In this document: positions 25,043 to 32,549 of the stretch, one piece after another
Position numbering within the stretch: the stretch's first letter is position 1
How the letters are laid out: each line of letters starts with the position of its first letter
Source: MGBC131033 sp910585655
Lineage (GTDB): Bacteria; Bacillota; Clostridia; Lachnospirales; Lachnospiraceae
Assembly (NCBI GenBank): GCA_949502025.1
Contig: CATBCG010000053.1
Span: forward strand, 1-42,960
DNA: 42,960 nt
Direction of reading: 5' to 3'
Position numbers and translations under genes: made by a program
Notes under the pieces: generated by a model
Told to the model about the DNA's origin: nothing
The model's input: the letters and a program-made list of their open reading frames with translations, nothing else
The model's database searches: none

Positions 25043-25738
25043 ATGAGAGCAATCGTCATAGATGACAATATTGCATTTGCAAGACAGTTTTGCTGCGTGG
25101 TCATGGAGCAGGCAAGGCAGCAGGGACTGAATCTGGAAGCCGAATTTCTTTCGGAGGAAAACAGAGAAAGGGTGCTGACGTTTCAGACCTTGTATGACCT
25201 TTACTTTCTGGATATTGAGATGCCAGGGAAGACGGGAATGGAATTGGCAAGGGAGCTGCGGCAAACGCATCCGGATCGGGAGCTTGTGTTTGTCAGCGCC
25301 CATGAACACTATATGCGTAAGCTTTTCCCGGTAAAGCCATTGGCATTTATCCGAAAGACCTGTTTTATGGAGGACTTGCAGGAGGCAATAGCGGAATTAA
25401 AAAAGCAGCAGAAGGCTCAGGACATACAGATGGTATTAGGGAAGGAAAAGCGGATCATATACCCAGCGAAGCTGATCTATGGACAGAGTGTGGAGCATTA
25501 TATCAGGCTGGTAACATCAGAGGGGGAGCTGCCGCTGATCCGGATGAAGCTGGAGCAACTGGAGAAGGAGCTGGCGGGATATGATTTTTTGCGCCCTCAT
25601 GAAAGATATCTGGTTAATCTCTACTATATAGAACAGATAGAACCGTCTAAGCTTCTGCTGAAAAACGGAACGGAAATCCCGGTTAGCCGTTCCAGGAGGA
25701 AAGAAATGCAGAAGAGGCTGATGGAGTGGTTTGAATAG
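25043..25738 (+). CDS. LytTR-family response regulator (AgrA-like)
   Basis: A 231-residue DNA-binding regulator. An N-terminal receiver (about 1-120: acidic DDN, phospho-acceptor Asp in YFLDIEMPG, conserved S/K switch residues in VFVSAHE and KPLAFIRK) is joined to a LytTR domain (about 130-230: IRLVTSEGELPLIRMKLEQL, FLRPHERYLVNLYYIEQIEP, IPVSRSRRKEM). LytTR regulators bind pairs of short direct repeats and typically run peptide quorum-sensing or bacteriocin circuits. It is paired with the histidine kinase 20 bp downstream, and a signal-peptide-like gene follows. The likely target is the agrD-like/protease transcript. Confidence 0.88.
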   Translation: MRAIVIDDNIAFARQFCCVVMEQARQQGLNLEAEFLSEENRERVLTFQTLYDLYFLDIEMPGKTGMELARELRQTHPDRELVFVSAHEHYMRKLFPVKPLAFIRKTCFMEDLQEAIAELKKQQKAQDIQMVLGKEKRIIYPAKLIYGQSVEHYIRLVTSEGELPLIRMKLEQLEKELAGYDFLRPHERYLVNLYYIEQIEPSKLLLKNGTEIPVSRSRRKEMQKRLMEWFE

Positions 25739-25758
25739 CACAGTCAGGGGGAAGGAAT

Positions 25759-27084
25759 GTGTGGTTTCCTGAATTTTTAGCAAGCGTGTATGAATCTGTA
25801 TTATTTGTATGGTTTTTGGATTTTTTTTGCGGCAGCCGCTATACAGGCTGGAAGAGAGGAGCTTTTGGAGGATTGGCGGGGATGGCTTTGAGTATCCATA
25901 TCCTGCTGATGGATGCCTGGGCAGGAGAACCGGAAGCACTCTCTTTATGGATCGATGCCTTTCTGCTGGCTGTTTATTGGAAATATTGCCTGAATTCTTC
26001 TTTTTTGCATTTTTTAGCTGCTTTTGGGATCTATTATTTGGGAATTGGTATCAGCGTGATTGCCCCAGTAATCGGAATGGAGCTTTGTCTGGGGGAGGGT
26101 GTTCCTGCATTACTGGGAGAAAACCAAAAAGCCAGGGTAATATTTTTGTTGTTGGATAAAGGTCTGTTGTCTTTGTATGTCTGTATTATCTGGTACATCC
26201 AGACCATTTTTTTCTTTCCAAAACAGAAAATGAGTTATTTTATTTATGGAATCTTGCCGTTTTTTACCTTGCTTTGCTGTTTTATCATCACCAAGGAGGC
26301 ATATGGGAGAGAATTACCGGAAACAATGCGGTTTCCATTGCTTCTGATGGTTGGGGTATGTGTTATGCTGCTGGCGGGGCTCTTTTGTCTGGCTGTTTGG
26401 AGCTTCCAAAAGGAAAAGGCGCTGTCAGAGGTCAGGCAAAGGGAGCAGCTTTACCAGAACGAACGGAAGCTGACGGAACAGCTTTATGAAACCGTCCGGG
26501 AATTGGGGGCAGTCAGGCATGAAATGGTAAATCGGCTGTTAGCGATTTCTTATTTGCTGGAGGAAGAGCAAATAGAAGAAGCAAGTCAGCAGGTGCAAAA
26601 GGGCATAAAAGAGTGGGGAGGGGCGGAAGACTATGAGAAAAAAGAGGAATTGTGGGCGATAGTAGCCGCGCAAAAGCTGGCTCGTTATCCGGAATATGCC
26701 GACTGTGTCCGAATCAAGGTAGAACTGGGGGATTATTCCGGAATCGATCCGGTAGAATTTTGTATGTTATTTGGAAATTTGCTGGAAAACGCATTAGAGG
26801 CGCAAAGAGGAACGGATATTCATTGGATTCAGGTAGAAATGCGGGAAAGGTTCGGCTGTTTGTATGTAAAGGTAGAAAATAGCTGTGCAAAGACGAAGGA
26901 ATCGAAAAGAAGGGAAGGCGCAATAGAAGAGCTTGCCACCACAAAAGAGGATGTATTGGGGCATAGGTATGGATTGAAGCATATACAGAAGATAGTCGGG
27001 CAACATCAGGGAATGTTGGAGATTGAGCAGAAAAATGGAATATTTCGGGTAAAAGTGCTGCTGGAATTACCAAATTTGACATAA
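25759..27084 (+). CDS. GHKL histidine kinase (AgrC-like peptide sensor)
   Basis: A 441-residue sensor kinase. Residues about 1-215 contain six or so hydrophobic segments with little extracellular loop, as in AgrC-type receptors for cyclic peptides. A coiled linker (about 220-250) leads to the H-box VRHEMVNRLLAI with the phospho-accepting His near 254, an N-box FGNLLENALEAQ (about 338) and a G-box HRYGLKHIQKIVGQHQG (about 405), the GHKL ATP site. Translation starts at a GTG (25759) behind AGGGGGAAGG; the overlapping ATG at 25757 is in another frame. Partner of the LytTR regulator. The ligand may be the AgrD-like peptide encoded 102 bp downstream. Confidence 0.87.
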   Translation: MWFPEFLASVYESVLFVWFLDFFCGSRYTGWKRGAFGGLAGMALSIHILLMDAWAGEPEALSLWIDAFLLAVYWKYCLNSSFLHFLAAFGIYYLGIGISVIAPVIGMELCLGEGVPALLGENQKARVIFLLLDKGLLSLYVCIIWYIQTIFFFPKQKMSYFIYGILPFFTLLCCFIITKEAYGRELPETMRFPLLLMVGVCVMLLAGLFCLAVWSFQKEKALSEVRQREQLYQNERKLTEQLYETVRELGAVRHEMVNRLLAISYLLEEEQIEEASQQVQKGIKEWGGAEDYEKKEELWAIVAAQKLARYPEYADCVRIKVELGDYSGIDPVEFCMLFGNLLENALEAQRGTDIHWIQVEMRERFGCLYVKVENSCAKTKESKRREGAIEELATTKEDVLGHRYGLKHIQKIVGQHQGMLEIEQKNGIFRVKVLLELPNLT

Positions 27085-27100
27085 ACCTGCCAAATTTGCC

Positions 27101-27154
27101 AGGAAGGTTTACGGGAGAAACGAGAGATAGTAAGATTATGCCATAGGAAGGTTT
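27101..27154 (+). repeat. Direct repeats upstream of the agrD-like gene
   Basis: AGGAAGGTTT occurs at 27101-27110 and at 27145-27154, 44 bp apart (about four helical turns). Between them TTTACG (27108-27113) and TAAGAT (27131-27136) could be a weak promoter with a 17-bp spacer. LytTR regulators bind direct repeats of about this size, but the spacing differs from the usual pair, so this is only a candidate control site. Confidence 0.35.
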
Positions 27155-27186
27155 TCCTGTAAACAAAAACAAGGAGGCAGAAGAAG

Positions 27187-27348
27187 ATGAAGAAAGGGAA
27201 AGAATGGCTGGAAAAGATGCTGTTAAAGGGCGTGTATGCGCTTGGAAAATCAACGGCATGTGCAACGTCCAGGCTGGGCGGGTATGAGCCAGAGGAGGAT
27301 CAGGTGGCGTATCGGGTTTTAGTGGAGAAGGGAGAAGGAAAGGTATGA
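27187..27348 (+). CDS. agrD: AgrD-like cyclic (thio)lactone autoinducer precursor
   Basis: A 53-residue peptide: a basic amphipathic leader (MKKGKEWLEKMLLKGVYALG), a core KSTACATSRLGG and a charged tail starting YEPEED. This three-part plan, including the Y-E-P-E turn after the core, is the one known for AgrD-type precursors. By alignment with clostridial precursors (core residue five before the H/Y-x-P-E turn) Ser29 (SRLGG) would be the ring-forming residue; Cys25 four residues earlier is the alternative. AAGGAGG lies 9 bp upstream. The TGA overlaps the ATG of the next gene (ATGA). No AgrB processing peptidase is encoded nearby. It follows an AgrC/AgrA-like pair. Confidence 0.75.
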   Translation: MKKGKEWLEKMLLKGVYALGKSTACATSRLGGYEPEEDQVAYRVLVEKGEGKV

Positions 27349-28010
27349 AAAAAAGATATTGTTTTTGGGGAGTACTTTTAACATTAGTTTTAACTTTTTC
27401 ATATATAAATTTTTGTCAAGCACATGAATTGTTTTATACTTATTTAAAAATATATGCTTTTAAATGGAATAATATTTCAAGTGGAAAGTTGCAGTTTAAA
27501 GTTAATACTCAGTATTTATCAGGAAGTAAAATAAGCAATAATTATAAAGTGGCTATTAATGGCTGGTCAACAAAATGCCCAAATAAATTTAATATTACTT
27601 ACAACGCTGCTTTAAATGCGTCAACATTGGATTTGGCAACAGCGTCAAAGGATACTTGGGAAGCTTGGTTTGACTGGCAAACAGGAATGAGCTATGGTAT
27701 TACCTTTATAAAAACTACAAATGATGTTTTTATAAATATAATTAGTGGTGTAACGATACCGATATTAGAAAGTGCTGGTTCTAATATAAAGTATGCTCAA
27801 ATATATTTTAGCCCATATTTAGACGAGGAATCAGATTTAATGGTCAAAAAAACAGCAGCTCATGAATTTGGACATTCATTGGGGCTTGGACATCCAGATA
27901 AATATGATAAGATACCAGATTCTGTAACGTCAATTATGCGTCAGGGAGAATTGAATTATTGTGAACCACAATCGCATGATATTACAGACTTTAATAACAA
28001 ATATAAGTGA
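27345..28010 (+). CDS. Secreted metzincin-type (matrixin-like) zinc metalloprotease
   Basis: A 221-residue exported protein: signal peptide 1 to about 26 (cleavage near CQA-HE), a poorly conserved middle with W-rich strands, and the zinc site HEFGHSLGLGH (173-183) followed by a SIMRQ Met-turn (M198). The extended HExxHxxGxxH plus Met-turn defines the metzincin clan; the small size with no visible propeptide is like minimal matrixins. Start codon overlaps the stop of the agrD-like gene (ATGA), so translation is coupled. The gene is clearly AT-richer than manA and the regulators, which suggests separate origin. Likely a quorum-controlled secreted protease; substrate unknown. Confidence 0.82.
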   Translation: MKKRYCFWGVLLTLVLTFSYINFCQAHELFYTYLKIYAFKWNNISSGKLQFKVNTQYLSGSKISNNYKVAINGWSTKCPNKFNITYNAALNASTLDLATASKDTWEAWFDWQTGMSYGITFIKTTNDVFINIISGVTIPILESAGSNIKYAQIYFSPYLDEESDLMVKKTAAHEFGHSLGLGHPDKYDKIPDSVTSIMRQGELNYCEPQSHDITDFNNKYK

Positions 28011-28026
28011 TATGGAGGATTAAATA

Positions 28027-28722
28027 ATGAAAAAAGGATTCTTGTTTTTAGTAATTACAGTTATTTTTTTATCGGGATGTTCTAATGAAAAACAAGTAAG
28101 TTCATCTATAATGACAGAAGAAGAAATTGCAGCTTTTCGGGATACGCACAAACAAATAGAAAAGACTTTCGCATTAGTTGATATGGAAAAGTATCCAGTG
28201 GAATATTATTTGGACAATGGCTGTAACTATGCGGTAGTTGAATTTGTGGAAGAATTACCATCAGAAACTGTATATTTGAAACCAGGAAACGAAGGAGAAA
28301 AAGCTTTGGCAAAAAAAGCAGGAATATCTGCCTACAGTGCTACAAAAAGACATTTTTGCTTTCGTTATATCCGAACAGTAATAGAAGGGGCAAAAGAAAA
28401 CGCTGTGAAAGGGTTTGAAAACTGGGAGTTTGAAGATTTTGTGTTGCAGGATAATGAGATAAAGACTTATATTGCAGCTGCTTGGAATGTATTAGATTTC
28501 ATACCAGGAGAGCAATATTTATTCTTAATAACCCCATTTAAGAGTGAAGAAGAGTTGGAACTGATTACAGACTATAGTTATTATGTAACAGAGGATGAGC
28601 ATATTGTGGCGGCTATCTATGATGATGGGGAAGAATATACCGGTTATTCTCTGGAAAATTTTGAAAAGCAGGTGACAGATAGAATAAAGGTATATGAAGA
28701 AGAAAAAGAACAAAAAAAATAG
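28027..28722 (+). CDS. Lipoprotein of unknown function
   Basis: A 231-residue protein with a lipoprotein signal (VIFLSGC, lipidated Cys18), so it is anchored on the outer face of the membrane. The rest is acidic (TEEEIAAFRDTHKQIEK at the start of the mature part, EEEKEQKK at the end) with no recognised domain. It starts 16 bp after the protease gene, behind GGAGG, and shares the same low GC, hence co-transcribed. A truncated copy of its last 54 codons, with the same downstream hairpin, lies at 32376. It might shield or chaperone the protease, but this is conjecture. Confidence 0.7.
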   Translation: MKKGFLFLVITVIFLSGCSNEKQVSSSIMTEEEIAAFRDTHKQIEKTFALVDMEKYPVEYYLDNGCNYAVVEFVEELPSETVYLKPGNEGEKALAKKAGISAYSATKRHFCFRYIRTVIEGAKENAVKGFENWEFEDFVLQDNEIKTYIAAAWNVLDFIPGEQYLFLITPFKSEEELELITDYSYYVTEDEHIVAAIYDDGEEYTGYSLENFEKQVTDRIKVYEEEKEQKK

Positions 28723-28731
28723 GCAGTTTCA

Positions 28732-28767
28732 CAGGTGTAGTATCTGAATGATAAGATACTACACCTG
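28732..28767 (+). terminator. Hairpin after the lipoprotein gene
   Basis: A 14-bp stem CAGGTGTAGTATCT (28732-28745) pairs with 28754-28767 over an 8-base loop. No T tract follows (CGTTATT). The same hairpin occurs downstream of the truncated copy at 32550. Bases 28768-28823 show nothing further. Confidence 0.65.
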
Positions 28768-28823
28768 CGTTATTGAGAGGAATTACTGTGAAAGAAAGTA
28801 GAGGACAGCCAATAAATGGCGCA

Positions 28824-28847
28824 CTTTAATAAGCTATCTTATGCAGC
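28824..28847 (+). repeat. Imperfect direct repeat, left flank of IS110 relic
   Basis: CTTTAATAAGCTATCTTATGCAGC resembles 30289-30310 (CTTTATAAACTATTTTATCAGC): 20 identities over 24 columns with two one-base gaps. The pair brackets the transposase remnant at a distance (about 1.44 kb) equal to a usual IS110-family element. Confidence 0.4.
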
Positions 28848-28873
28848 CTTTGAAAAAATATTGTTTTAGAGAA

Positions 28874-30081
28874 TTAAGAAACCAGTTGGGATTCAAAAAT
28901 GATTCCCTCGCTGATAAGTAATTTCTTAGCCTGCTTGATAGCCTTTTCCCTTTGTTTTTCTTTTAAAGGTTCAGGCATGTCAATCTTGTATAAATCGGTG
29001 GGATTCCATACTTCACCAGTAGATAGTATCTGGTAGATGGCAGTAAGAATCATCCGGGCGATAGCAATGACGGCACTCTTTTTACCGCGGCGTCTCATAA
29101 TGCGTTCCTATTTCTGCTTGTAGTAAGGCGATTGATCAGATTTCACGGCTACATGGGCAGCTATGCAGGTTTGAGGTAGACACCAGCACGTGTTATCCTG
29201 ACAGATTTCTTCTTACCAGCGGATTCGTTGTTGCCAGGAGTTAATCCCGCCCAACAGCATAAGCGTTTGGAACTGGAAAACGGAGCCATATCGGCACCAA
29301 TTTCGGAGATAACAGTGACTGCACTGTTACGGTCAACACCCGGAATGGTACACAGCAACTGGACAGCATTTTCATAAGGTGCAATTAAAGAATCAAGCAT
29401 AGTGTTTATATCATTGATTGTAGATGTGATATAATCCATATGTGCGCGGACGAGGCGCATACGGTATTTTTGGAAATCAGTCATCTGGTAGCCTTCGATG
29501 GATTCAATGACACGGTCAGACTTCTTCTTTAGAGAACGAAGAAGTCTGGAAGCTATTTCTTCGTGGTTGATGGAATTGTCAGACTGCTCAATCAGGTAAT
29601 CAATAACAGAAGTGGCTGATTTCCCGAAGATATCAGAAACAACCGGATCTAATGCGACATTACAGACAGTAAGCACATTTTGGTATCTGTTCTGTTCACT
29701 GGTACGGTAGGAGGTCAGTTTGTAATGGTATCTTGTAAATTCATGCAGGATACGGATTGGTTTACAAGGGATATAGCTTCCCGGAACCAGACTTAATCAA
29801 AATAAATCTCCAATCCATTTGGGATTAGCAATGGTAACGTTGATATCATCTTCCAAAAGGTTAAAGACAGGGACCCAGTATTTCCCGGTAGATTCCATAC
29901 AGACATCATAGCATTGGTTTTGCAAAAGCCATTCTTTGAGATGTAAAATAGAATTGTTAAAAATGGAGAAGCGCTTTTTTAGATAGGAAGGCTGGACTCC
30001 GGAAGAGGTTTTAATGATTGTGGCAACGAGAAAAGATTTATGGACATCGATGCCACAACAGGTTTGATAAACGACTTTCAT
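28874..30081 (-). pseudogene. IS110-family transposase, inactivated
   Basis: Start ATG at 30081 (AAAGGAG 9 bp upstream), stop at 28874. The N-terminal RuvC-like part has GIDVHKSFLVATI and CMESTGKYWVPV; the C-terminal Tnp part has LLCTIPGVDRNSAVTVISEIG and CCWAGLTPGNNESAGKK, with the catalytic serine region. Lesions: about 15 codons appear deleted between NPKW and IGDLF (expected to hold further acidic residues), an in-frame TGA follows GDLF, a frameshift with stops follows GVYLKPA, and a TAG lies just before ERIMRRRGKK. Between lesions the frame and family pattern continue, so it is one gene with several mutations, not several genes. It cannot make an active enzyme. Confidence 0.85.
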
Positions 30082-30288
30082 GTACAAAAACTCCTTTTAA
30101 AGAAAGATAAAAGAAGCCATTGACTGTTCCATCACACATGTAACAGAGAAGTTAAAACAATTCTTACTGTACGGTCTGATAGAGCCACTTATTTGTGCTT
30201 GAAAGATGAAACTTACACTGATTTCTATGCTGTCTAAAACCGAAGAAAGTCTTTACAACTCACCTCCCCGTGCTTTGTAGTGTAGCTT
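30082..30288 (-). other. 5' non-coding end of the IS110 relic (bridge-RNA position)
   Basis: In IS110 elements the non-coding end upstream of the transposase encodes the bridge RNA that pairs with target and donor DNA. This 207-bp stretch, read on the minus strand, occupies that place and contains possible short pairings (such as CTACAA near 30280 with TTGTA near 30255). No loop specificity can be read by eye, and the element is inactive. Confidence 0.35.
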
Positions 30289-30310
30289 CTTTATAAACTA
30301 TTTTATCAGC
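30289..30310 (+). repeat. Imperfect direct repeat, right flank of IS110 relic
   Basis: Partner of 28824-28847. If real it could mark the target-like sequences on both sides of the insertion; IS110 elements do not normally make a duplication of this length. Confidence 0.4.
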
Positions 30311-30381
30311 AACGTGGAAAATTGAAAGACTTTCATTACTATTTGTGCCGCCAACTGAAAGGCGGCGGAATGGAGGTTTAT

Positions 30382-31509
30382 ATGATAAAACACAGAAAAA
30401 ATCTAATTATATTCTTCCTATTTTTTTGTATTTGTATTATCACGATTTTTCACAGCCTGATCCAAATCCAGCAAAACAAGACAAGGAATTCCCTTTCGGC
30501 AAAGGAAAAGACCAGAGAGGAACGTTTGGATAAACTATTATCCCATTATTATGGAGATTACCAGCTAGGGAATTATAGCGTTATGGGATGGGACGGAATT
30601 GATGACCGATATTTACAAGTAAATTGTGCCATTGCTCCCATTTGCGCGGTTGTGACAGTGACAGAGGGGATGGAAGATCTGATGGGTGAAAGATATCTCC
30701 TCTCCTGTTACAATCAACATTATGGAACCGAGGAAACGGAACTGACCAGGGAGCAAAAGAGTATGTTGTTAAGAGAAAATCCGAGCTACTTAACTAGCTG
30801 GCTTCACGGTGGTAAAATGACAATGGAGGTACAGGAGTATCTGTATGACCGGACGGGAGAATATAAGTCTGAACTGAGCGTGAAAATAAAAGCATATACT
30901 CCATACGGGGATTATTTTCGGGCATGTACGGGCATGAAATTGGTTTGTTTTTTTGGAATCTCTGATCAAGGCGATCAGGAATTGTATTCTACCAGCGCTC
31001 GTTATGGTTATTTTGTAACGGAGGGAAATTATCTGGTTCCAATGGTTCTTACGCTTTTTGAAGATATAGTACGATATAGAGGAATGTCATTAAAGGAATA
31101 TAAAGAACTTATCCAGGACTATTATGATCTCTCCGAAAAAAGATGGGCAATCCTCCGCTATATGGGAGAAACCATAGCAAAACCGGAGGAAGGCTATCGG
31201 GAGGGAATCTCTTTGATACTGGAGGAAAAGAAAAAAGGACGAAAAAAGGAGCTTTATGTGCTGGCCTCTGCCCGGAAGCTGGGCGAAGAGGATAGAGTGA
31301 CAAAGCTGGGGCGTTTGCTTCTGGAGGAAGAGGGAGAAAGATATGTAGTGACAGAAGGAAGCTGGGACAAGGATGGGACGGAGGAATCGGGAAAAGTCGA
31401 ATTTCCAAAACGGATCTATAAGCTGGCCAGGGAATATGGCTACCCGGAGGGGGATTGTGTTAGTAAAATTGAGGAAGAAATGCCGTATACCCCTATAAAA
31501 AGGCCGTAA
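30382..31509 (+). CDS. Exported or membrane-anchored protein of unknown function
   Basis: A 375-residue protein with a basic start (MIKHRKN), one hydrophobic segment (about 8-28, rich in F and I) and no lipobox, so a signal anchor or uncleaved signal is likely. The external part contains a mixed region with several aromatic strands (VMGWDGIDDRYLQVN, YGDYFRACTGMKLVCFFG) and a charged C-terminal third (EEKKKGRKKEL). No family recognised. The start at 30382 has GGAGG 5 bp upstream; the frame opens 20 codons earlier, less likely. It is followed 17 bp later by another exported protein, suggesting a two-gene unit. Confidence 0.6.
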   Translation: MIKHRKNLIIFFLFFCICIITIFHSLIQIQQNKTRNSLSAKEKTREERLDKLLSHYYGDYQLGNYSVMGWDGIDDRYLQVNCAIAPICAVVTVTEGMEDLMGERYLLSCYNQHYGTEETELTREQKSMLLRENPSYLTSWLHGGKMTMEVQEYLYDRTGEYKSELSVKIKAYTPYGDYFRACTGMKLVCFFGISDQGDQELYSTSARYGYFVTEGNYLVPMVLTLFEDIVRYRGMSLKEYKELIQDYYDLSEKRWAILRYMGETIAKPEEGYREGISLILEEKKKGRKKELYVLASARKLGEEDRVTKLGRLLLEEEGERYVVTEGSWDKDGTEESGKVEFPKRIYKLAREYGYPEGDCVSKIEEEMPYTPIKRP

Positions 31510-31526
31510 AGGAGAGGGCTTGGATA

Positions 31527-32270
31527 ATGAAAAGAAAATCTTTGTTTGTTTTATTATCAACGTGTTTGTTGGCTGGAATAATAGGAGTCATTATAATAGG
31601 GCAAAAAGGAAAAGCAGAGACTCGACTAAGCGAAGAAGAAATTGCCAGGCTCCGGCTTCAATACCCTGTGTCAGATATGGGGTCGCCATTGATAAATTCC
31701 ATAATACCAGAAGGATGGGGATTAAATTTCGGAACTATATTTGAATATTATGATGCCATTATTACTGGAAAGGTAACATCAGAGATAACCGCTTCAGAAA
31801 AGAAGCTAACGATGGTAGATGAGGGCGACTGGGAAGAAAGTCTGGAAGAGTTAAAAGAGCAAAATCTTTCTTTGATAGAAATGCCTTATGTCAGATATTA
31901 TTGGACATTTGAGGTAGACGAGGTTTTATGGAAAGGTAAAAGGGAGGAAGCACAAGCGGTTTTAGAAGAATTGTCTTCGGGAGATACCATTTTGTTTAGC
32001 ATCAGTGATTTTGCTTTCTGCCACGAAGAGCTGATTCGAGAGAATCAGGAATATCTCTGGACGGTTGGATGGAATGAAGTAACAGGAGACTATGAAGTAA
32101 TTCGCCGCGGAAGTTTTTATAAAACAGAAGATGATTATTTATTTTCTTTTGTTTCAGGCAATAATACGAACTGTTATACAGGGATGAAACTAAGTAGTTA
32201 TAAAAAGGCATTAACGGCTGCAGAACATGATCCACAGCTAGCAGGAGAAGCATGGGACTATTTAGAATGA
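31527..32270 (+). CDS. Exported protein of unknown function
   Basis: A 247-residue protein with an N-terminal membrane segment (SLFVLLSTCLLAGIIGVIIIG) and an acidic external part beginning TRLSEEEIARLRLQYP. The early SEEEIA-R pattern slightly resembles TEEEIAAFR in the lipoprotein at 28027, but the remainder does not. A possible Cys in LLSTC does not fit a lipobox well. It starts 17 bp after the preceding gene. Its stop is followed in the same frame by a hydrophobic remnant and the truncated lipoprotein copy (next entry). Function unknown. Confidence 0.6.
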   Translation: MKRKSLFVLLSTCLLAGIIGVIIIGQKGKAETRLSEEEIARLRLQYPVSDMGSPLINSIIPEGWGLNFGTIFEYYDAIITGKVTSEITASEKKLTMVDEGDWEESLEELKEQNLSLIEMPYVRYYWTFEVDEVLWKGKREEAQAVLEELSSGDTILFSISDFAFCHEELIRENQEYLWTVGWNEVTGDYEVIRRGSFYKTEDDYLFSFVSGNNTNCYTGMKLSSYKKALTAAEHDPQLAGEAWDYLE

Positions 32271-32540
32271 GGAATTTTAGCTATAGTATTTCTTTTTGGA
32301 GTTTGTATCATAGGAATAGGTTTATTTTTATTTTGAGGAAGTATACATAATAAAAATTCCGAAGGTTTAAGTCAAGAACTGATTACAGACTATAGCTATT
32401 ATATAACAGAAGATGAACATGTTGTCGCTGCTATTTATGATGATGGGGAAGAATATACAGGTTATTCTCTGGAGAATTTTGAAAAGCAAGTGACAGATAG
32501 AATAAAGGTGTATGAAGAAGAAAAAGAACAAAAAAACTAA
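32271..32540 (+). pseudogene. Truncated second copy of the 28027-type lipoprotein gene
   Basis: Directly after the preceding stop, in the same frame, lie 21 hydrophobic codons (GILAIVFLFGVCIIGIGLFLF), a TGA, GSIHNKNSEGLSQ, then 54 codons nearly identical to the end of the lipoprotein at 28027 (from ELITDYSYY to EEEKEQK-stop). No start codon is available and most of the body is missing. Over the matching 54 codons ten differences are synonymous and three change a residue (V/I, I/V, K/N). It looks like the signal segment of a secreted paralogue joined to its tail by internal deletion. Confidence 0.75.
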
Positions 32541-32549
32541 GTGGTTTCA

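Larger units (their letters stand above)
28848..30288 (-). mobile_element. Decayed IS110-family insertion sequence
   Basis: About 1.44 kb, limits taken from the flanking imperfect repeats. It holds a broken IS110-type (DEDD) transposase on the minus strand, a short 3' end and a longer 5' non-coding end (30082-30288). No terminal inverted repeats are visible, as normal for the IS110 group. It lies between the lipoprotein gene and the two exported proteins of unknown function. The exact ends are uncertain. Confidence 0.65.

Noticed and set aside
27085..27186. agrB between the kinase and the agrD-like gene
   Set aside because: Only 102 bp are present and no membrane-protein frame fits.
28874..30087. 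Three separate small genes in the IS110 region
   Set aside because: The pieces read continuously as one transposase broken by stops and a frameshift.
32271..32350. Small gene starting ATGAGG at 32268
   Set aside because: The frame gives a basic, unlikely peptide; the same DNA in another frame is a hydrophobic remnant continuous with the lipoprotein tail.
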